Source: Isoetes taiwanensis (taxonomy: Eukaryota; Streptophyta; Lycopodiopsida; Isoetales; Isoetaceae). Taken from it: 64,000 nt of DNA. This document shows, piece after piece, positions 34,961 through 49,065 of the stretch. Below the pieces are notes generated by a model that was given only the letters and a program-made list of their open reading frames with translations, was not told the origin of the DNA and made no database searches. The stretch spans positions 1,552,001 to 1,616,000 of the forward strand of contig JAJEKV010000035.1 in the NCBI GenBank assembly GCA_021234155.1, given 5' to 3'. Position numbers and translations under genes: made by a program. The stretch's first letter is position 1, and each line of letters starts with the position of its first letter.

Positions 34961-36526
34961 CCTGTTGAAATTAGCATGTTTTGGGCCAACCTCATCTTCG
35001 ATAGTCATTGACGTATATTGTTTAGTTTGATGGGGAGTTGAAAGTATCTTATGATGTATTGCAAAACTTGCAAACATTTTTAGCCAAGGCATTGGGCCAT
35101 CAATTTATGCAGGGTTTGTATTCAACCCTAAATCTTGATTCCAACCAGTAAAATTCGTTCTACTTTTTTTTGCTCCTATGTTGTTTCCGGTCAATCTTCT
35201 AAATTCCAATTTCTTTTTTGTACGCTTTAACCAATTTTCACGTTTAGGGACTCACACTTTCCCCGATTTATTTGACATTCATGTAGAAAGCTATCTATAA
35301 TGGAAGCTAGATACTTATGTCAATAGTACATGGATGAGGCCTACCATATCCGGATAAGCAACAACAAAATCAATCAGCTTTTAGCAGTAGGGCAAATTTT
35401 CAAGCTAACCTAAATTTTACCCAATGAAATTGTAATCGAGATGTGTCGCTCAGATTTCGATGATTGGAAAAGAAATTTTAGATTTCATTGTGGTTGGTTG
35501 GTTATGGTATTTTTTTTGCTTTTTTATTTATTTTTTTAACCAAAATAATATCCCCATAAATAATAATCGAAGCTTCATTGAATGGCTATTGGGCAAAGAG
35601 TTTAGCTTAAAACTTCATGACTTTGGATAGATGCATATTGTCCTTTGTGCTATTCTTAATCTTGGATTTTGCTCCCGGATGTTCATAAACCATACTTCAT
35701 AGACCTACTGATAAGACAAAACTTCAGATATATATATAATAATAATGGCGTTTGGATAGTCTGTGCGCAATCTTGCGCGTTGAATTTTTTTAGGTTTTTT
35801 GTTCGTTGATTAGCTCCACGTTAGGAAGAGAAACCGTTTTTTTTTTCATGGCGATGTCTCCTGGCTAGCTGCCTTCCGGTTCAATATCTGTATTTCTAGA
35901 ATTAAAGGATCTTTGGTTATTTCTCACGCTCACTTCTTCGTGAGATCAAACGAGCAGCGCATTTGCTATGGTACTCTGGTAACTGGTTTCTCTCCTTCCC
36001 GTCTTTCTCATTCTCAAATTTGCGGATGCAGCATGGGCAAGACAAAGAAGCAATACATCTTTTCTCTTTGCAATTGGTTCATACATTTACGATGCATTTA
36101 ATCTTGGATTGAAGAGTATATGAGGCTTGCCATGGAACTCCGCCATAATACCTACATCTCTGTGCTATTTGTGGTGAATGAATACCTACTTCCGGCTGTT
36201 TGTGGTGAATTCAGCTTGCTTCTTTTCCTGTGTTTCTTTTCAGTGCAAACAAATCTAGATATGCGGCTTCTATATGCATCACAACTGATTTCTCTCTCTT
36301 TTATCCAGGATTGCTTCTTCTATAACTGCAATTAAGCTTTGGGCTTTAGCTCTAATCCCGTTTGTTGCTAAAAAATTGCATAACTCTAGATTATGTGAAG
36401 TTTAATTTCCGGATTCAATCATTTTCTTCTCATGTGTACTCTATTTTTGTTGTACAGGCACTTCTCATTTGCAGCTGTAAGCTCAGGAGCCACTTTAACG
36501 TTCCAAACAGACGAAATTTGGTTCTG
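34961..36526. other. Single-copy spacer, third part
   Basis: There is no supported gene. Pyrimidine-rich runs near 35510-35540 and 36420-36460 followed by TTGTACAG could be an intron end leading into the start of copy B, with the frame HFSFAAVSSGATLTFQTDE after it, but no family is recognised. Confidence 0.4.
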
Positions 36527-37974
36527 AAAACACCCAAGGCGTCTCTATTTTCGAAACAAGGGGTTAGTTTTCTTGGTATAGGCTTTTGGTTTAATCTCAT
36601 GTTAGTTACAGCTGATGGCATGGTTTTGATGTCAGGATCGCCATATCTCCCCACCTCCCATTGCTCCAAGACTGCCCCTTCTCCTTCTTTCCTCTCACTA
36701 TTTTTTCATTAAAAAATCCAAGCAGTAAAAGCAATTGGAAAGGGTTGGAAAGGGCGCATGGGTTTGAGGAAATGCGACGGTTAGGCACTCACAAAAATCC
36801 ATTGCTCCTTGAGCTACCAGATTGAATGTTTTTTTAAACATGTTGTCAAGCATCAAAAGTTGCCGCACAGGATGGGTCATATTTTTGAATGTCTGAATAG
36901 CATGAAGTTATGGGTTGTTATGGCAGTGCTTTCCGCCAGCAAAAGTTTAACAAACACCAGCAATAATTTTGGGCAGACTATTTTGAATCTTTAGAGAGGT
37001 TTTCAGCTTAGATAAGTCTTGAAGCAAAACACAAAAACAAGCAAGATTTTGGAGCATTTTGTAGCTGGAGGAAATTCCAAAGCCAGAGCATCATAGACGG
37101 AACTTGTTTTTTTATGGTATTTACTCCGCAAAAGAGACATGTGCCAAAAATCCAATCCAATGTGTTTGAACATCCTAGGTCATATACACGCTTGCTTCAC
37201 TATGGTGGAGGCTGCAAAAACATTGTTTCTCCTCACGGCTGAGCAGACAGTTTTCTACACCATTCTTTCTCATATGTTTTGCTCTGTGAGATTTGCTGGG
37301 CTTATTTACATTTGTGCTTTAAAACAACATTCTTAGATCAGATTGCAGTAATCATGACTTCACAATCTCTCCTTTTATCTCCAGAGTTTTGAATGCATGT
37401 TTCTCATCTTCGCCATTTGATTTTGTGGAATGAATTCCTTTACAGTCTATATGCATGCTCGTGACTTTAGGCAACATAGAAAGAAGCTCAAATGCATCAG
37501 TCCTTCCAGGTTATGAGCTTCGATTTTTATTTCCAAAAGCTCCCTCCAGGTTGTGTGTTTGATTCACCTTTTAAATAAATCTGAAGCATTATCAGTTTGA
37601 TGGCTAAAAAGTTCTTATATGTTATTACCGTTGACAAAATGGAGAGCAAAAGTTGAGTTTAATGTCAATATACTGTCATTTCTTTATTAATCCATCTTAG
37701 CATGTCATTCTCTGTGGGATTTGCAGTGAAGAAATTGAATGATGATATATATTCTAGCTACATTGCCATCTTTGTGCAAACAACGCCATCAGGTTTCAAG
37801 GTAAGGGAAATATTTGATCCGCTATCTTTCTTTAGAGTTTTATCTTTCTTTAGGTTTTTTTCCGGCTGGAGACCGGGCCAGGAGTTTTTCTGACGCCATA
37901 GCCATCCCTACCCTGCCTTTTGCCTTTTCTTCACATTGATTTTTGCCTTTGCCTCCCGCAAGGAATTTCTGTTA
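36527..37974. other. Copy B start, no supported gene
   Basis: This is the counterpart of 1-1449, including the possible orphan exon at 37725-37800. Open frames differ from copy A through single-base indels. Confidence 0.5.
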
Positions 37975-38428
37975 TGGACCAGAACAGCAGCAGATTTTGC
38001 TACTTATGCTGCTTGTTTGAGGACCTGTGGCAATCTTTAAAGCATTATCTGAGATAAGGACAGTGCATCGCCTTTGTAGACACGGGTAGGTTTAGGAGGA
38101 ATACTTTCCTGGGGAATTTGTTGGTTGATATTTATGGCAAATGTGGTAGCTTAGATGAAGCCATTGCAGTGTTTGAGAAAAATACCCGAGCCCAATGTAT
38201 ATTCCCGGAATGCAATTATGGCAGCTTATGTCCAGCATGGGAGGCCAAACGAGCTTGTGACTTTCATAAGATGCAGCGCCGCCAAGGATTTAAAACCAGA
38301 TAACTGCACATTTTCTATAATTTGTCTACCCTTGTATTGGTCCTCAAGCACTGGAAACTGGTAAAATGATCCATCAATGTCTCATTGATACTGGGATCCA
38401 GACCGATGTGTTTGTAGGTGCCTGTTTA
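37975..38428 (+). pseudogene. PPR-protein fragment (plus strand), copy B
   Basis: Same PPR piece as 1450-1901, with additional frame shifts: DIYGKCGSLDEAIAVFEK is readable, then the frame changes at AAAAATACCCG. WNAI of copy A is replaced by RNAI through TGG to CGG. It ends at the same inversion junction, TGCCTGTTTATAATCG, so the rearrangement predates the duplication. Confidence 0.8.
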
Positions 38429-38930
38429 TAATCGCCAGACAGAGAAACAAAATAATGACGACCCTCGAATTGCAGGCCTGAATGGCTGCACACAGAAAGG
38501 ACATGGACAAATGTAACCCTATCTGGTTTTTACTCCTTCTATACACATTTGTTTATATAGATTTAGAACCTCTTCAGCATGACCATTATGTTCATCGGAT
38601 GCTATCATTGCAGTCCAGGAAACAGCATCCCTATTGCAAATTTTGTTAAAAGCTTTATGGGCGTCTTCTAAATTACCAGATTTTCCATACATATTGATAA
38701 GAACAGTACCCACAACATCTGATTCAAATTCCCTCTGAATTATGGAAGGATGCACTGCCTGCCAATTCCAAGTGTTGAAAGACCTGTACATGCATGCAAG
38801 CACACTGACAAAGGTAATTTTGTTTGCCCTTATGCCTGCATTATTCATTTGTTGAAAGAGTTAAAGAGCTTGTTTAGCTTGGCTGTTTGTAAAGGCAGTG
38901 ATCATGGTGTTCCATGTCACGCCATCTTTT
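38429..38930 (-). pseudogene. PPR-protein fragment (inverted piece), copy B
   Basis: Counterpart of 1902-2415. It reads NNAGIRANKITFVSVL, then a frame-shifted stretch where copy A has DACTGLSALGIGRAV, then VLINMYGKSGNLEDAHKAFN and DAVSWTAMIA. The extra indels near 38757 and 38790 break the frame. Confidence 0.8.
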
Positions 38931-39347
38931 GAGAGCTTAGCTTCTGCAATGCTGATAGTTTGGAGTCCAGATGAGAATATACCGCACATGTTTTCTATTA
39001 GATGTATTTATGTTATCCTTTTAAGCATTTTAGGTTGTTCTGATTAATGCTTACCTCAATTCAACTGGCTTGCAGGAAATTGTGAACTTGCTTTTGTGGC
39101 AAATGTCTTTAATGGGAACTATAAGTTTGGTCGATATGTGTCAAAAGAAGTACCAAATGTTTATGTACATGATGTAAAGCTTGATTCTAAGGTATGTAGG
39201 AATACTTTGTGAGTGCATTCCTATGTCGGATTAATACTGCTAGCTTATAGTTTTTTTATAGTTTAACAGAGATAGTATTAAATAAGATCATTTATGTTAG
39301 GCCCATTTATGTAAATTTGACAGCTTATGTTCGTTTTGTTCATGGTA

Positions 39348-39622
39348 GTTTCCACGGAATACTATGGTGCATGCGCTCAAATGAGGCTTTCGTGATAGCA
39401 CTGCTGCCCATTTCTTCCCTTTCCCGGTGTGATGGACAGACTGTGGGTTTGCAGGGCTTTGGGACTTATCCGCATCCTTATCTACAAGGTCTGCTTTTAG
39501 GAATTAGGCTAAAAATTTTGCAGGGCAGAGCTTTTTACCTGGTTGTTGTCAATCGGTATATATGGATGGCACCACTTCCATGTCCTCACATGAAGGAAAA
39601 GCAAGCTTGCGTAAATTGTACG
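39348..39622 (+). pseudogene. AIRP2-like fragment, exons 2-3, copy B
   Basis: Counterpart of 2826-3101. A one-base loss in the CACGGGAAT run and others near 39420-39460 disrupt the frame. The following exon (about 39556-39622) still reads VYMDGTT and MSS, with KASLRKLYG instead of KASLHEFYG. Confidence 0.6.
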
Positions 39623-40147
39623 GTATGACCTTAAGGAGCCTAGTAATTTTTCATGAGTAAACTATAAAACGTTGTGGTTGAGGGAAATCAACCTTTGTTA
39701 ATTAAGGTGAATGGAATTTCCAATGAGTGGCAAACCGGAAAGCACAGCTTATGTAAAAAGTCTTTACATCAACTAAGAGTTTTCTGTAAACCGGGCTCTA
39801 ATTTATCAAAGTTCAAATTCTATGAAGTTTCCAATGTTGGTTGTGGACTTAATTAGTAGGCCACTATCTTCCTTAATGGCTTTTACAACCGTAATTCAAC
39901 TGGAACTTGACTGGAGTTTCCCAGCTCTGTTGAGTGAATAGGCTTTCTCAGTTTGTTGTCCGTGTTTATTCAAATGCAGCATGCCATCATATGCCCTTCA
40001 GTCCTTTTTGTGAATTCTCAAACCTGGATGATTGTTGTTATAAAAGTAGGAACCATAAGGAATACTTAATTGCTTTCTTCTTTTGACACTTACGCATCTA
40101 TCATTGACAGAAGGGTGGTGTAAAGGAGCCAGTATAGGGCTACATAA

Positions 40148-40430
40148 ATGATTTTGTTGACAAAAAGACACGGGAAGACGCTCAAGGAACCCTAAAATCG
40201 TTAGAGGCTGATATACAACATGCTAATGGACTGTGAGTGCATTCCTATGTCGAATTAATCCTGCTAGCTTATACCTTTATATAGTTTAGCAGAGATGGTA
40301 TTAAATAAGGTCATTTATGTTGCTTCATTTATGGAAATTTGAAAGATTATGTCCATTTTGTTCATGGCAGAGGAGCAAAATTTCCACCGGAATACGATGG
40401 TGCATGCATTCAAATGAGGCTTTCATAGCA
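40148..40430 (+). pseudogene. AIRP2-like fragment, exons 1-2, copy B
   Basis: Counterpart of 3660-3945. The ATG at 40148 is kept, but ACGTTC is ACGCTC and a base is missing in GGAACCC, so TFKES is lost. LKSLEADIQHAN remains readable up to the GTGAGT at 40233. The second exon starts after CAG at 40370 with FPPEYDGACIQMRLS. Confidence 0.6.
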
Positions 40431-41267
40431 CATATGTCACCATTTAAAAGAACGACTTCCACTATATTTCTGCTTTGTTTATTGTGAGATTTCAGGCATG
40501 ACCTAATATATCACCTACTTATATCATCTATTGTACTGTTGTTGCTGGTGTGTGCAAGGCAGAGTTGCAAGGATCTTGTGATATTTTGATGCCGCAAATT
40601 GTGGTTAACTTGATCATATTATCGCAATGTGATTGAATCGTATCTGAAACCATTGGATTTTCTTCCTTTTGAGTAAGCTCATGGTTCATTGTAGGCTTAA
40701 GAAGGAGATGAAAATACTTGAAAAATAGGAGATTGACTCTAGCGGATGGCCAAATTTTTGAATCATGACATTGATGATGTGTCCCTTTCTACCTTGAAGA
40801 AAAATCATAGCTTAGGGCTTTGCAACGATGATAGTTTTGAGTCCAGATGAGAATATGCTGGCACATATTTCCATTAGATGTATTTATGTTATCCTTTTAG
40901 CATTTTAGATTGTTTTGTTAATGCTTACCTCAATTCAAATGGCTTGCAGGAAATTGAGAACTTGCTTTGTTGTGGCAATGTCTTTAATGTGAACTATGAG
41001 TGTGGCCTTTAATTATAATCACTGGTTCTGGCAGTTATTGATTTTCTCCCCTTGGAGTATTCTGGTATGCAGCATCAGACTATATGCACTGCATCAGGGA
41101 AATAGTCGCGGTGTTGACAATATATATCACCATTTAAAAGAACAATCTCCCTTCTACTATTTTTGCTATGTTTATTGTGAGAGTTCAAAGGCCATCGATG
41201 ACACTTGCTCAGGTCTTGTGTCGGAAAGCACTCTTCTACCAATTGAGTAAATATAGATGACAATACT

Positions 41268-41372
41268 ATGGTTGTTGTTGGATGCTGCAATTGCCTCAGG
41301 TACTTCATGCTTCCTAGGCTTGATTCTAAATGTCCTAATTGTGGAGCTGCCTTACGAATCAGTAATAGCTAA
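41268..41372 (+). pseudogene. GIR1-like zinc-ribbon fragment, copy B
   Basis: Identical in translation to 4787-4891, with all four cysteines. Here the frame upstream reads AIDDTCSGLVSESTLLPIE before a stop, which suits the serine-rich segment preceding the zinc ribbon in GIR1-type proteins better than copy A does. Confidence 0.5.
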
Positions 41373-42416
41373 GGAGTGATCCTCTGAAAAACCCCATTTC
41401 TTAGACCATCTTACTCATTTATTTACTATAAAATAGAAGGATAAAATAGAAGGACGAAGTGAAAGACATAGTTTTTTTAATGTGATCAAAGACACACGCA
41501 AACACCTACATCTATCCGTAATGCGCTCAAGAGAAAGCACTTTAGTCTATTTTCTCTAGCCTACCATTTTTTAGTGGAAATTTTGAAATATTCCCACATA
41601 ATGTATAATTTAAATGGTATTCATGGAAGTTGTTACTGTGGTATTTGATTTAGTCTTCTTTATAAGAAATGAAGCTTGTAATTGAAGTTATTTCAAGTAA
41701 AAAAACTTGTCCATAGCGTGGCATTGATTAATCATTATCTATTGTTTTTTAACAAATTGTGTGTGCCCTAAGAAGAATATAGAAAGTGAAATGACATCTA
41801 AGTGCAAAATTAGGAGACATTTCTATTGGGGATATGAAGGATAAGCAACTTAATTTTTGTCTTTTTCTAATAATGTCTAAAAGCTTCGAGGCATGCACAC
41901 GGCATTCCAGAATGAAAGAAACAACATGTATCTTTAGTAGCTAGAACTAGCGGGTGTATTTTCTATTCAAGAGCTCCAAAACAAAATGCACACTTCACGG
42001 CATGTGGATTCACCATTTTGGATTTGAGCCAATGATGAATTAAACGATGATAATCTCCATTTCATGAGTGCCCATTTCGTGGAGTACAAGAGGGTTCATC
42101 ATGGATTTGAAGAAAAGAATGATAATCCTCATTTCTATGAGTTTTCTACCGCTTGGTATTGCAATCAAATGTGGTCATGCCTATTATGCTTATCACACAT
42201 TTTAGGTTACCCGCTTTTAAGTGTTACATATTTTGTGCAAGAATGGCATCCCATTTATCCCAAAGGTTAGAGAGCAAATACTTACACTTCAAATTCTAAA
42301 GCTTTTTAACATTTGTTTGTATTGCCTAATATTTAATATTATGCACTATACCCTTTGTATCATCTAACATTCAACTATATTTTTATTAGTATTTGAATAT
42401 ATCCTTATCAAAAAAA
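41373..42416. other. AT-rich stretch without a supported gene, copy B
   Basis: Counterpart of 4892-5937. No coding region is recognised. Confidence 0.5.
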
Positions 42417-42443
42417 GCTCCAGCAACGCTGGGCACTTTTCTA
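42417..42443 (+). mobile_element. Helitron-type 3' terminus, copy B
   Basis: Counterpart of 5938-5965. The hairpin is weakened by an inserted T (GCTCCAGC-aac-GCTGGGC), and CTAG follows six bases later, before T. Confidence 0.55.
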
Positions 42444-45400
42444 GTATTGTATAAGAATGGGCTAACAATGGATCTAAAACAACTTCTACGTGGTGGGCCT
42501 TATAATGTGTGCCATATATCCAATTTGATGTGCTATGTTTCTTAACGCTTCTTGTGTCATATTTATGAAAAAGGACCAACCTGATCTAAAATGAGGGCCT
42601 ATAATGGGCCTATAATGTGCTTTTTTTTTTGCCCATTGTAACATATCCAATTTGGATGTGATATATTTGCTATGCCTAACGACTCTTCACTAAAAATTAC
42701 GCAAGTAGACCCTCCAAGACACATTCTTATCTCCCTTGGTATACATTATAGTCTCTATACATTTTTCCATATCCTAGACTATCCTATCCTATCACATGCT
42801 AAATATAAATTAAATTTTAATGAAACTAGCCTAAAAGCAGGTTTGATTACTTTTGCAAAGAAATCTACAAGTTCTAGAACATGTTATGAAAAAGGTGCTT
42901 CAAAATGTTTATTATTGTTGTTTGTTTTACACCATACCACATGTCAGCAGCAGAATAGGAGATCTATTGATGCTAACGTATTATTGGGGCGTCTAGATGC
43001 CCCAGGATCATGCAAAAAATGAGTGCATAATTGATATAATTGTGCTATAATGAATTTATAGCTATTGTATGAATTTATATAATTATATTGTAAGGATATC
43101 CGCAGATTCATTCAAAGACCGTAAGTTTATAAAGGTAGATGAAAGTAAGTTTCGATGCGGATTGCCCAAAGATAATATACAATATAAATACGTATATTAT
43201 ATTGCCACGTACAGCTTCCAGTTTGTGGCCTTTGTCCCTCAATACATATGTATCTCCCTGGCAAGTAAAGCCGCATGGCTCTCCTCCTTGATTGCTTTGT
43301 TGTCCGGGATGATGTACCCTTATATCTGCGTATCATGACCCTTGAGTTGAAGAAGTTTCCGCCTGATCTACTCTTATCCTTGAATAGCCCTGGGCTATTG
43401 TCTTGAACTCTCTTTTTTACCAAAGGTGCCTTGTTGCTATCCTTGTCTTTAAGGTGTCAATACTTCTATCTCGCATTGAGGTCCTATATGTTGGAGATAT
43501 GTTCGACATCTTCTCTTCTAATTATTGGTAGGAGTACTTGACGAAGCCATCACCTAGTTGTTGAAGTCATATCTCATCGCCACGTACCTTTGTAAGTGCA
43601 TCTCCATCTAACACGCATGTCACAAGCATCTCCATCTAACATGCATGTCACCTGTCGGCTTGAGGTCATGGCCACGGTTTTTAAAGATGTCTGATTGTTC
43701 CTCGTTCTATTGTTGAGGACACTCGTGTCATAAAGTCGTCAAGTGTTGTTGCTGCCACATGTAACCCATCCCCCGCCACTTGATAGCCAATATACGCGAT
43801 TTCATGTGCGCATATGCATGCTTGACATGCATGCAAGGTAGAACATGCATGCAAGATGGACCATGCATGCAAGATAGAATATGCATGCAACATGGAGAGC
43901 ATATAAGCAAGAATTATTTTTGGAGAGCTTAGTGCGGATTATAGACGTGAAGGTTTTTGGCAAGAGAAGGCAACCTGGAGCATGAAGGCAAAGAAGGATT
44001 GCACTGGGAGGATTGGCGGATCAAGTGAGGATGCCAGAGCTTGGGAACGACATCAAATATTCTTCTATCAGGTGGGGTTTGCATTGATTCTTAAGGTGAC
44101 ATATGCTGCAACTAGGCATGATTAGAATATGATTTGTGATGAGAGGATGTGGTGCCTATATACCGATGTGGAATCATTGACATAAAGAAGTGATTTTCTG
44201 CTGTAAGTGCTATGCAAAAGGGAATCCTGCACCAGTATATAAGAAATTGAATCTGGCCCATGAGATGCAGGTTAAATCATGCCGGAAATGCATGAGAAGA
44301 GGCCGAAAGCGATGTTAAAGGGTCGTTTTAGAAGAATCAAGAGCCAAATTGGCGGAATTAGAGGTCGGAATAGCCATTCTACATGCAACCCAACTGCCTC
44401 AAAAGTGGTCTTCAGCCTTTGTCGGTTTATGTTCTTTGGTCTTTTTGTCTGGTTGGTGTTTTTTTTGTCATTATTTATTATATGAAGTAGAGATTGAGGT
44501 GTTAAATATAGGAGCCATGTATCTAGTGCATGAGAGCTTGAATGAAGATATCATATTCAAGAGATCGTGGAAGAAAGATAGTAATTCTAGTAAGAACATG
44601 CATTGCAGTGGATCACTAAACTTATTTACCTAAGAAAATATAAAACCTAAGCTTAATAATTCCTGTGCTAAAGAGTTATTATATATTTTGGCTCATGGAG
44701 ATGGAGCCTAGGTCCGAATCCTTTAAGTGTGATATATAAGCACCCTATGGAATTTGCCGGAAAGACGAATTTGGAGGCTCTATATTAATTGTGCTATTAA
44801 ATTGATTAGCTAAGGAAGTGGTATTTAAATTATAAAACATTAAAACCATAGCTAGAGATGTCTTAAGGAATTAATGTTGTGAAGTGGACTATATTTACAT
44901 TAAAGAAGTGGTTCCGCTTGCTACACGCCTAGGTTGGTTGGTTATTGGGATTTCATCACCGAAATGACTACTTTAACATGGGCGCTTGTATGGGCAACTT
45001 CAAAGAAGTGGCTAGGGTATGGTTTAGACACATGTATATGGTAAATAACTAATGAACAAACACATGTCATCATCTCACTATTGTGTCGCAGTTGTCTTGG
45101 TATTTTGTTATGTATTTGGATCCTCCGGGGTCGGACTTAGGTTCGGGTGGCCTCTGGTTGTCTGCAAGATGACCTTTATGTTTCTATGTTCTATGTATTT
45201 GTGCCTCGGACACCGGGCATTAGTTCTCCGGGCCGGGATTGCTACGTCACCAACTCTTGTGAACTCCCATGGTAAGAGGTCCTCCAAAGCCGACGTGGGT
45301 CGAGAGGGTATGCGATAATGAGGTTCAACCCCACCACCCTCACCACAAGGCTTGAATGTAAGTCGGCCGAAAGCTATCCCGCTTAACGGGCCCGATTCAG

Positions 45401-46033
45401 GTCGGCCGAGCTACCCATTGTCCCCCGAGTTTGTTTATGATGGTTTGGTACCGTTATGTTCTTTGCTCTTGATGTTCATGATGTTTCCTTTATTGTCATA
45501 GTCTAGCATTGCACCATAGGTTCTTGTGTCTTTGAGTTGCTATGCAAGATGTTCTATGCATGCAAAGGCAGCTATGGGATCCCCACTTAGTCACAAGGAC
45601 TAACCCCTTTGAGTGCATTCAGGCAAAGGATTAACAAGCAAAGGGTCAAGCTTGCAAAGCAGTTGTAGCCAAGGATCGTGATTGAGTTCCAGAGGAGAAG
45701 CTCTTGTGTCAAATTGCTCAGCTAGATCTTATGAATGTACCGATGATAGTATTTCTCTGAATATTATTGTATTTGATGATGGATATACTATCGATTATTA
45801 TGAGTAAGAAGATTCAATTCTTCACCAATACTATCAACCTAGAATTAGAGTAAGTTTAGACAAGATCCCGAGTTGCCAGGAGGGTCAACTCGGCAGGCTT
45901 GTTACGCCACAGGAGATGTCGTTGCAAAACCTAGATGGTGCACGCTAATGATCTTGACATGACCGGTGTTGTCTCTCATATTGACATTGTGCTAGACGAG
46001 CATTCTTCTACTTGAGGCCGCTTCCTGAAGTGT
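42444..46033. other. Repeat-derived stretch without a gene, copy B
   Basis: Counterpart of 5966-9521. It includes the 28-bp repeat (about 43598-43655) and the four-unit ATGCATGCAA array (43826-43895). A 30-base insertion relative to copy A lies near 43668-43697. Nothing coding is recognised. Confidence 0.4.
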
Positions 46034-46399
46034 TTGGAGTCGAAGCTTTGTTTGGGCTCTGGTCGTTTCTCCCTCATACTTGCTCTTCCATTCGAAAACT
46101 TGTCCTTGGGCTATAGATGTCCTTCTTTGTTTCATCCTTTGGCAAACGAAGTAATGGGGACTCTCGATCTAAACGTTAAACCTCTAAGACATGACTTTAA
46201 GCTCATGTTTGTACACTATATATGTGAGCCTCCGAGATATACAATAGACATATACATGCTTATATTAGGATTTCGATTCATCTACTTTTCCAATTTATAT
46301 AAGAGGTTATACTTAAATGTTTATACTCCTTTAGGATTTTTCCCTCCTCCTATCGCAGTTGATTCTTTGATTTTGTTGCATATTCCTCATTCTACTTGA
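46034..46399 (+). CDS. Hypothetical 121-residue open frame, copy B
   Basis: Base-for-base identical to 9522-9887. See that entry; no function is assigned. Confidence 0.15.
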   Translation: MESKLCLGSGRFSLILALPFENLSLGYRCPSLFHPLANEVMGTLDLNVKPLRHDFKLMFVHYICEPPRYTIDIYMLILGFRFIYFSNLYKRLYLNVYTPLGFFPPPIAVDSLILLHIPHST

Positions 46400-48384
46400 C
46401 TCCGAGTTGAGGTGTTGCCATTATAGTTGACCTTTCGGTTTGATCTACGCCGCCGATCCAAGTTGCAAAAATATTCCTCATGTGCTTGAATGGAAAATGC
46501 TCCTCCTTAATGTGTTTACCTATCGTAGAGGCGGTGGATCGCTTTAAGGCCCCTACATGCAAAGGTGTCGCTGTAAGGTTGAAGATGTGCGTGCCATTGA
46601 TCGCTTTGTAGGATCACCCAGCTTGTTGCAATCGAGCATTCTCGCATGCCTTTGAAGCTAATGAGATGATGATCGCTAGGTAGACGATGTCATTTCTCCA
46701 CTGTGTTAAACTTGTGAGCAAGACTCCCCGATGCTTAGACTTTATCGTTATGAAATGCCTCCCTAGTGCTTGGAAGTATGGTCATCCCTTGCACATATCA
46801 TCGCCCTCCGAAGTTTCCTTTGAGTGGTATGTGGTTGTTGGCTAGCTCGCCTCCTCCTCGCCATTTGGGTCGGGTCCACTGAAGTCTCAAACTACTTTTG
46901 TCAAGCACTAAAGTCGCTCTTCCTTGGGTTTCTGTGCTTCTCGGATCTAGAACTCTTGTCTCGAATCGACTATCCTCCTCCTTCACCTTGTCCTTGATGC
47001 TGACATAGGCCTTCAACTCGGAGATGTTCCTCTCCTAATATAAGTCTCCTCTCTTTCCTCCATCATGATCCCCTATTTTTTTGAAATTGATGAAGTTGTT
47101 ACCATCTTCCTGCTGGTGCAACGGAGCTGGAAGCTTGTCATGGCTGGACCTTAGTGCTTTGCAGTTGTCTAGCTTTGTGCACATTTTGTTGATGTTGTTT
47201 GACATCCGCTTGAGCTGCTAGGCTTTGAGATCGCGGGCTTATGCTAATCTAGGCTTCCCCATTTGACATATTCCTCCACCTGTATGTTTTTGCCTTGCAT
47301 TCTTCCATTTAAACTCGTGTGCATTGAGTCGGTGAAGCAGTCGAGATCTTCTTTCTGATGTGAGCTCGTGGATGTGGTAGCTAGGTGCTTGACAGTCCAA
47401 AAGATTATTGATACGAATGTTAACATATAACTTCCATTTGATGAAGATTGATAGGGCCTAAGTGGTGCCCTTGTATTACCTCGCTTCATTGGTAGAGGTG
47501 TTTGCCATTGTGCTTCAAGGCTCTTTGGTCCTGGGCTTTTCACTCTCCTCCCTTTGTTTGTCAGTACGTCGCCTGGGTCTTCAATGTCTTCAAGATGTTG
47601 TGCATCTTGCTCTTTGTAGCTCTAACCTCGTACTCCAAAAGCAAACGCACATATATCCTAGAGTCTAAGGGTTCAGATCAAACGACTACTTGAAGGGCTC
47701 TCCTACAACATTTTGGGCTCTATAAGCAAGCAAGATGGCTCAGCAAAGTACTAATAGAGACATACTTATATCCTTCAAGTCTATGGACATTAGAACATGT
47801 GGTCTGGCATGAACTGAGCGTTGTTTTACAAAGCCTTCATGACATTTGGACATACTCTGAGATCCTAGCAAAGGTTGATTTAGGGGGGTTCCAATACTCT
47901 ACACATGGAGTGACTTGGACAGCTCTAAACTCTAGCTCCTTTTTAAGTATTCTGGCAATAGGAAGTGTCAATATGGCAGCTAAGCCAAATTCTATTGGAA
48001 AAACAACAGAGTTAGGCTAAGGTTTATGCCTCCGCATGAGAAGATGTGACGTACCAATATTTGAGCTTGTGTTCCTATGCTGAGGGTCTAGATGACTATA
48101 ACATAGGAATGTCCTTGACCACTTCTATCCAGGAGTAAAGCATCAGCTTTTAACTGAGAGAAGGACATGCAAGATCTCAATGGGGGTATTGCTTCTATTT
48201 ATAAACAAACCCTAGTTTGGAAAACAAAATTTAGAGCTTAAGCAATTTTGGTCATTTTGAGAAACATTTCTAGCCTAATTTAAGGTCATAAATGGGCTCT
48301 AGACTATCTAATGGTCATATTGCAATACATTTTAGGCGATTTGGAGCTGTCTAGCTCAAGTTATGAAGGTTCAAAATTTTGACT
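46400..48384. other. Degenerate repeat DNA, copy B
   Basis: Counterpart of 9888-11859, with minus-strand open frames at 46798-47016 and 47244-47543 of unknown nature. Confidence 0.3.
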
Positions 48385-49065
48385 ACTTACATAGTGCGCC
48401 ACGGGCTGGAGCTAAACTTTAGGTAGGGCTCCAAGTGCATTCTGTGAGTAGTGGCCACTTGTTTAGGTCCTAAATGACTCCAAAACTTTGATATGGGGGT
48501 ATTTTCCTGCTCTAATCGATGAGTGGAGTTTTTAATCTCAGCCTTACTTTTCAGCTTTGAGTTCATTTTGATACAATTTGAGGTCGAATACTCTCAAAAA
48601 GGTGCGTAGAGGCTCGAGCTAATCTTTAGCTAAGGCCCTGGGCGCACTCAGTGAGTAGTAGACTCTTGTTTGGGTCCTAGGTGACTCTAAAAATTTGATA
48701 CGGGCCAAAATCTTGCTTATCTTGCCCTTATTTTCTTGTTTTGGGACTTGTCTAGGTGTAGATCCATGGTCAAATACTCATACAAAGGCGCCAGAGGCCT
48801 GAGAGCTAAATTTTAGCTAAGGCCCCACCAAGACTCGCGGAGTAGTCATCCTTTTTTAACTTAAATTTATGTTTTTTAGATACATTCTTAGGGGTATGAC
48901 AGTTTTCCTAACTTAAAACTTGATTTTAAGCCTCCTTACGCTATCAGATTACTCTACTTATCTATATTTTTTGGTGAACTATGGTCAAATACTCACACAG
49001 TGCGCGAGATCCCTGAGCTAAATTTTAGCTAAGGCCCTATGCACACTATGTGAGTAGTCACTTTC
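48385..49065. repeat. Degenerate array of about 200-bp units, copy B
   Basis: Counterpart of 11860-12545. Four tags of the GAGCTAAATTTTAGCTAAGG type are present. CACAGTGTGCGAGAGG of copy A reads CAAAAAGGTGCGTAGAGG here, one of many differences at CAG and CG. Confidence 0.65.
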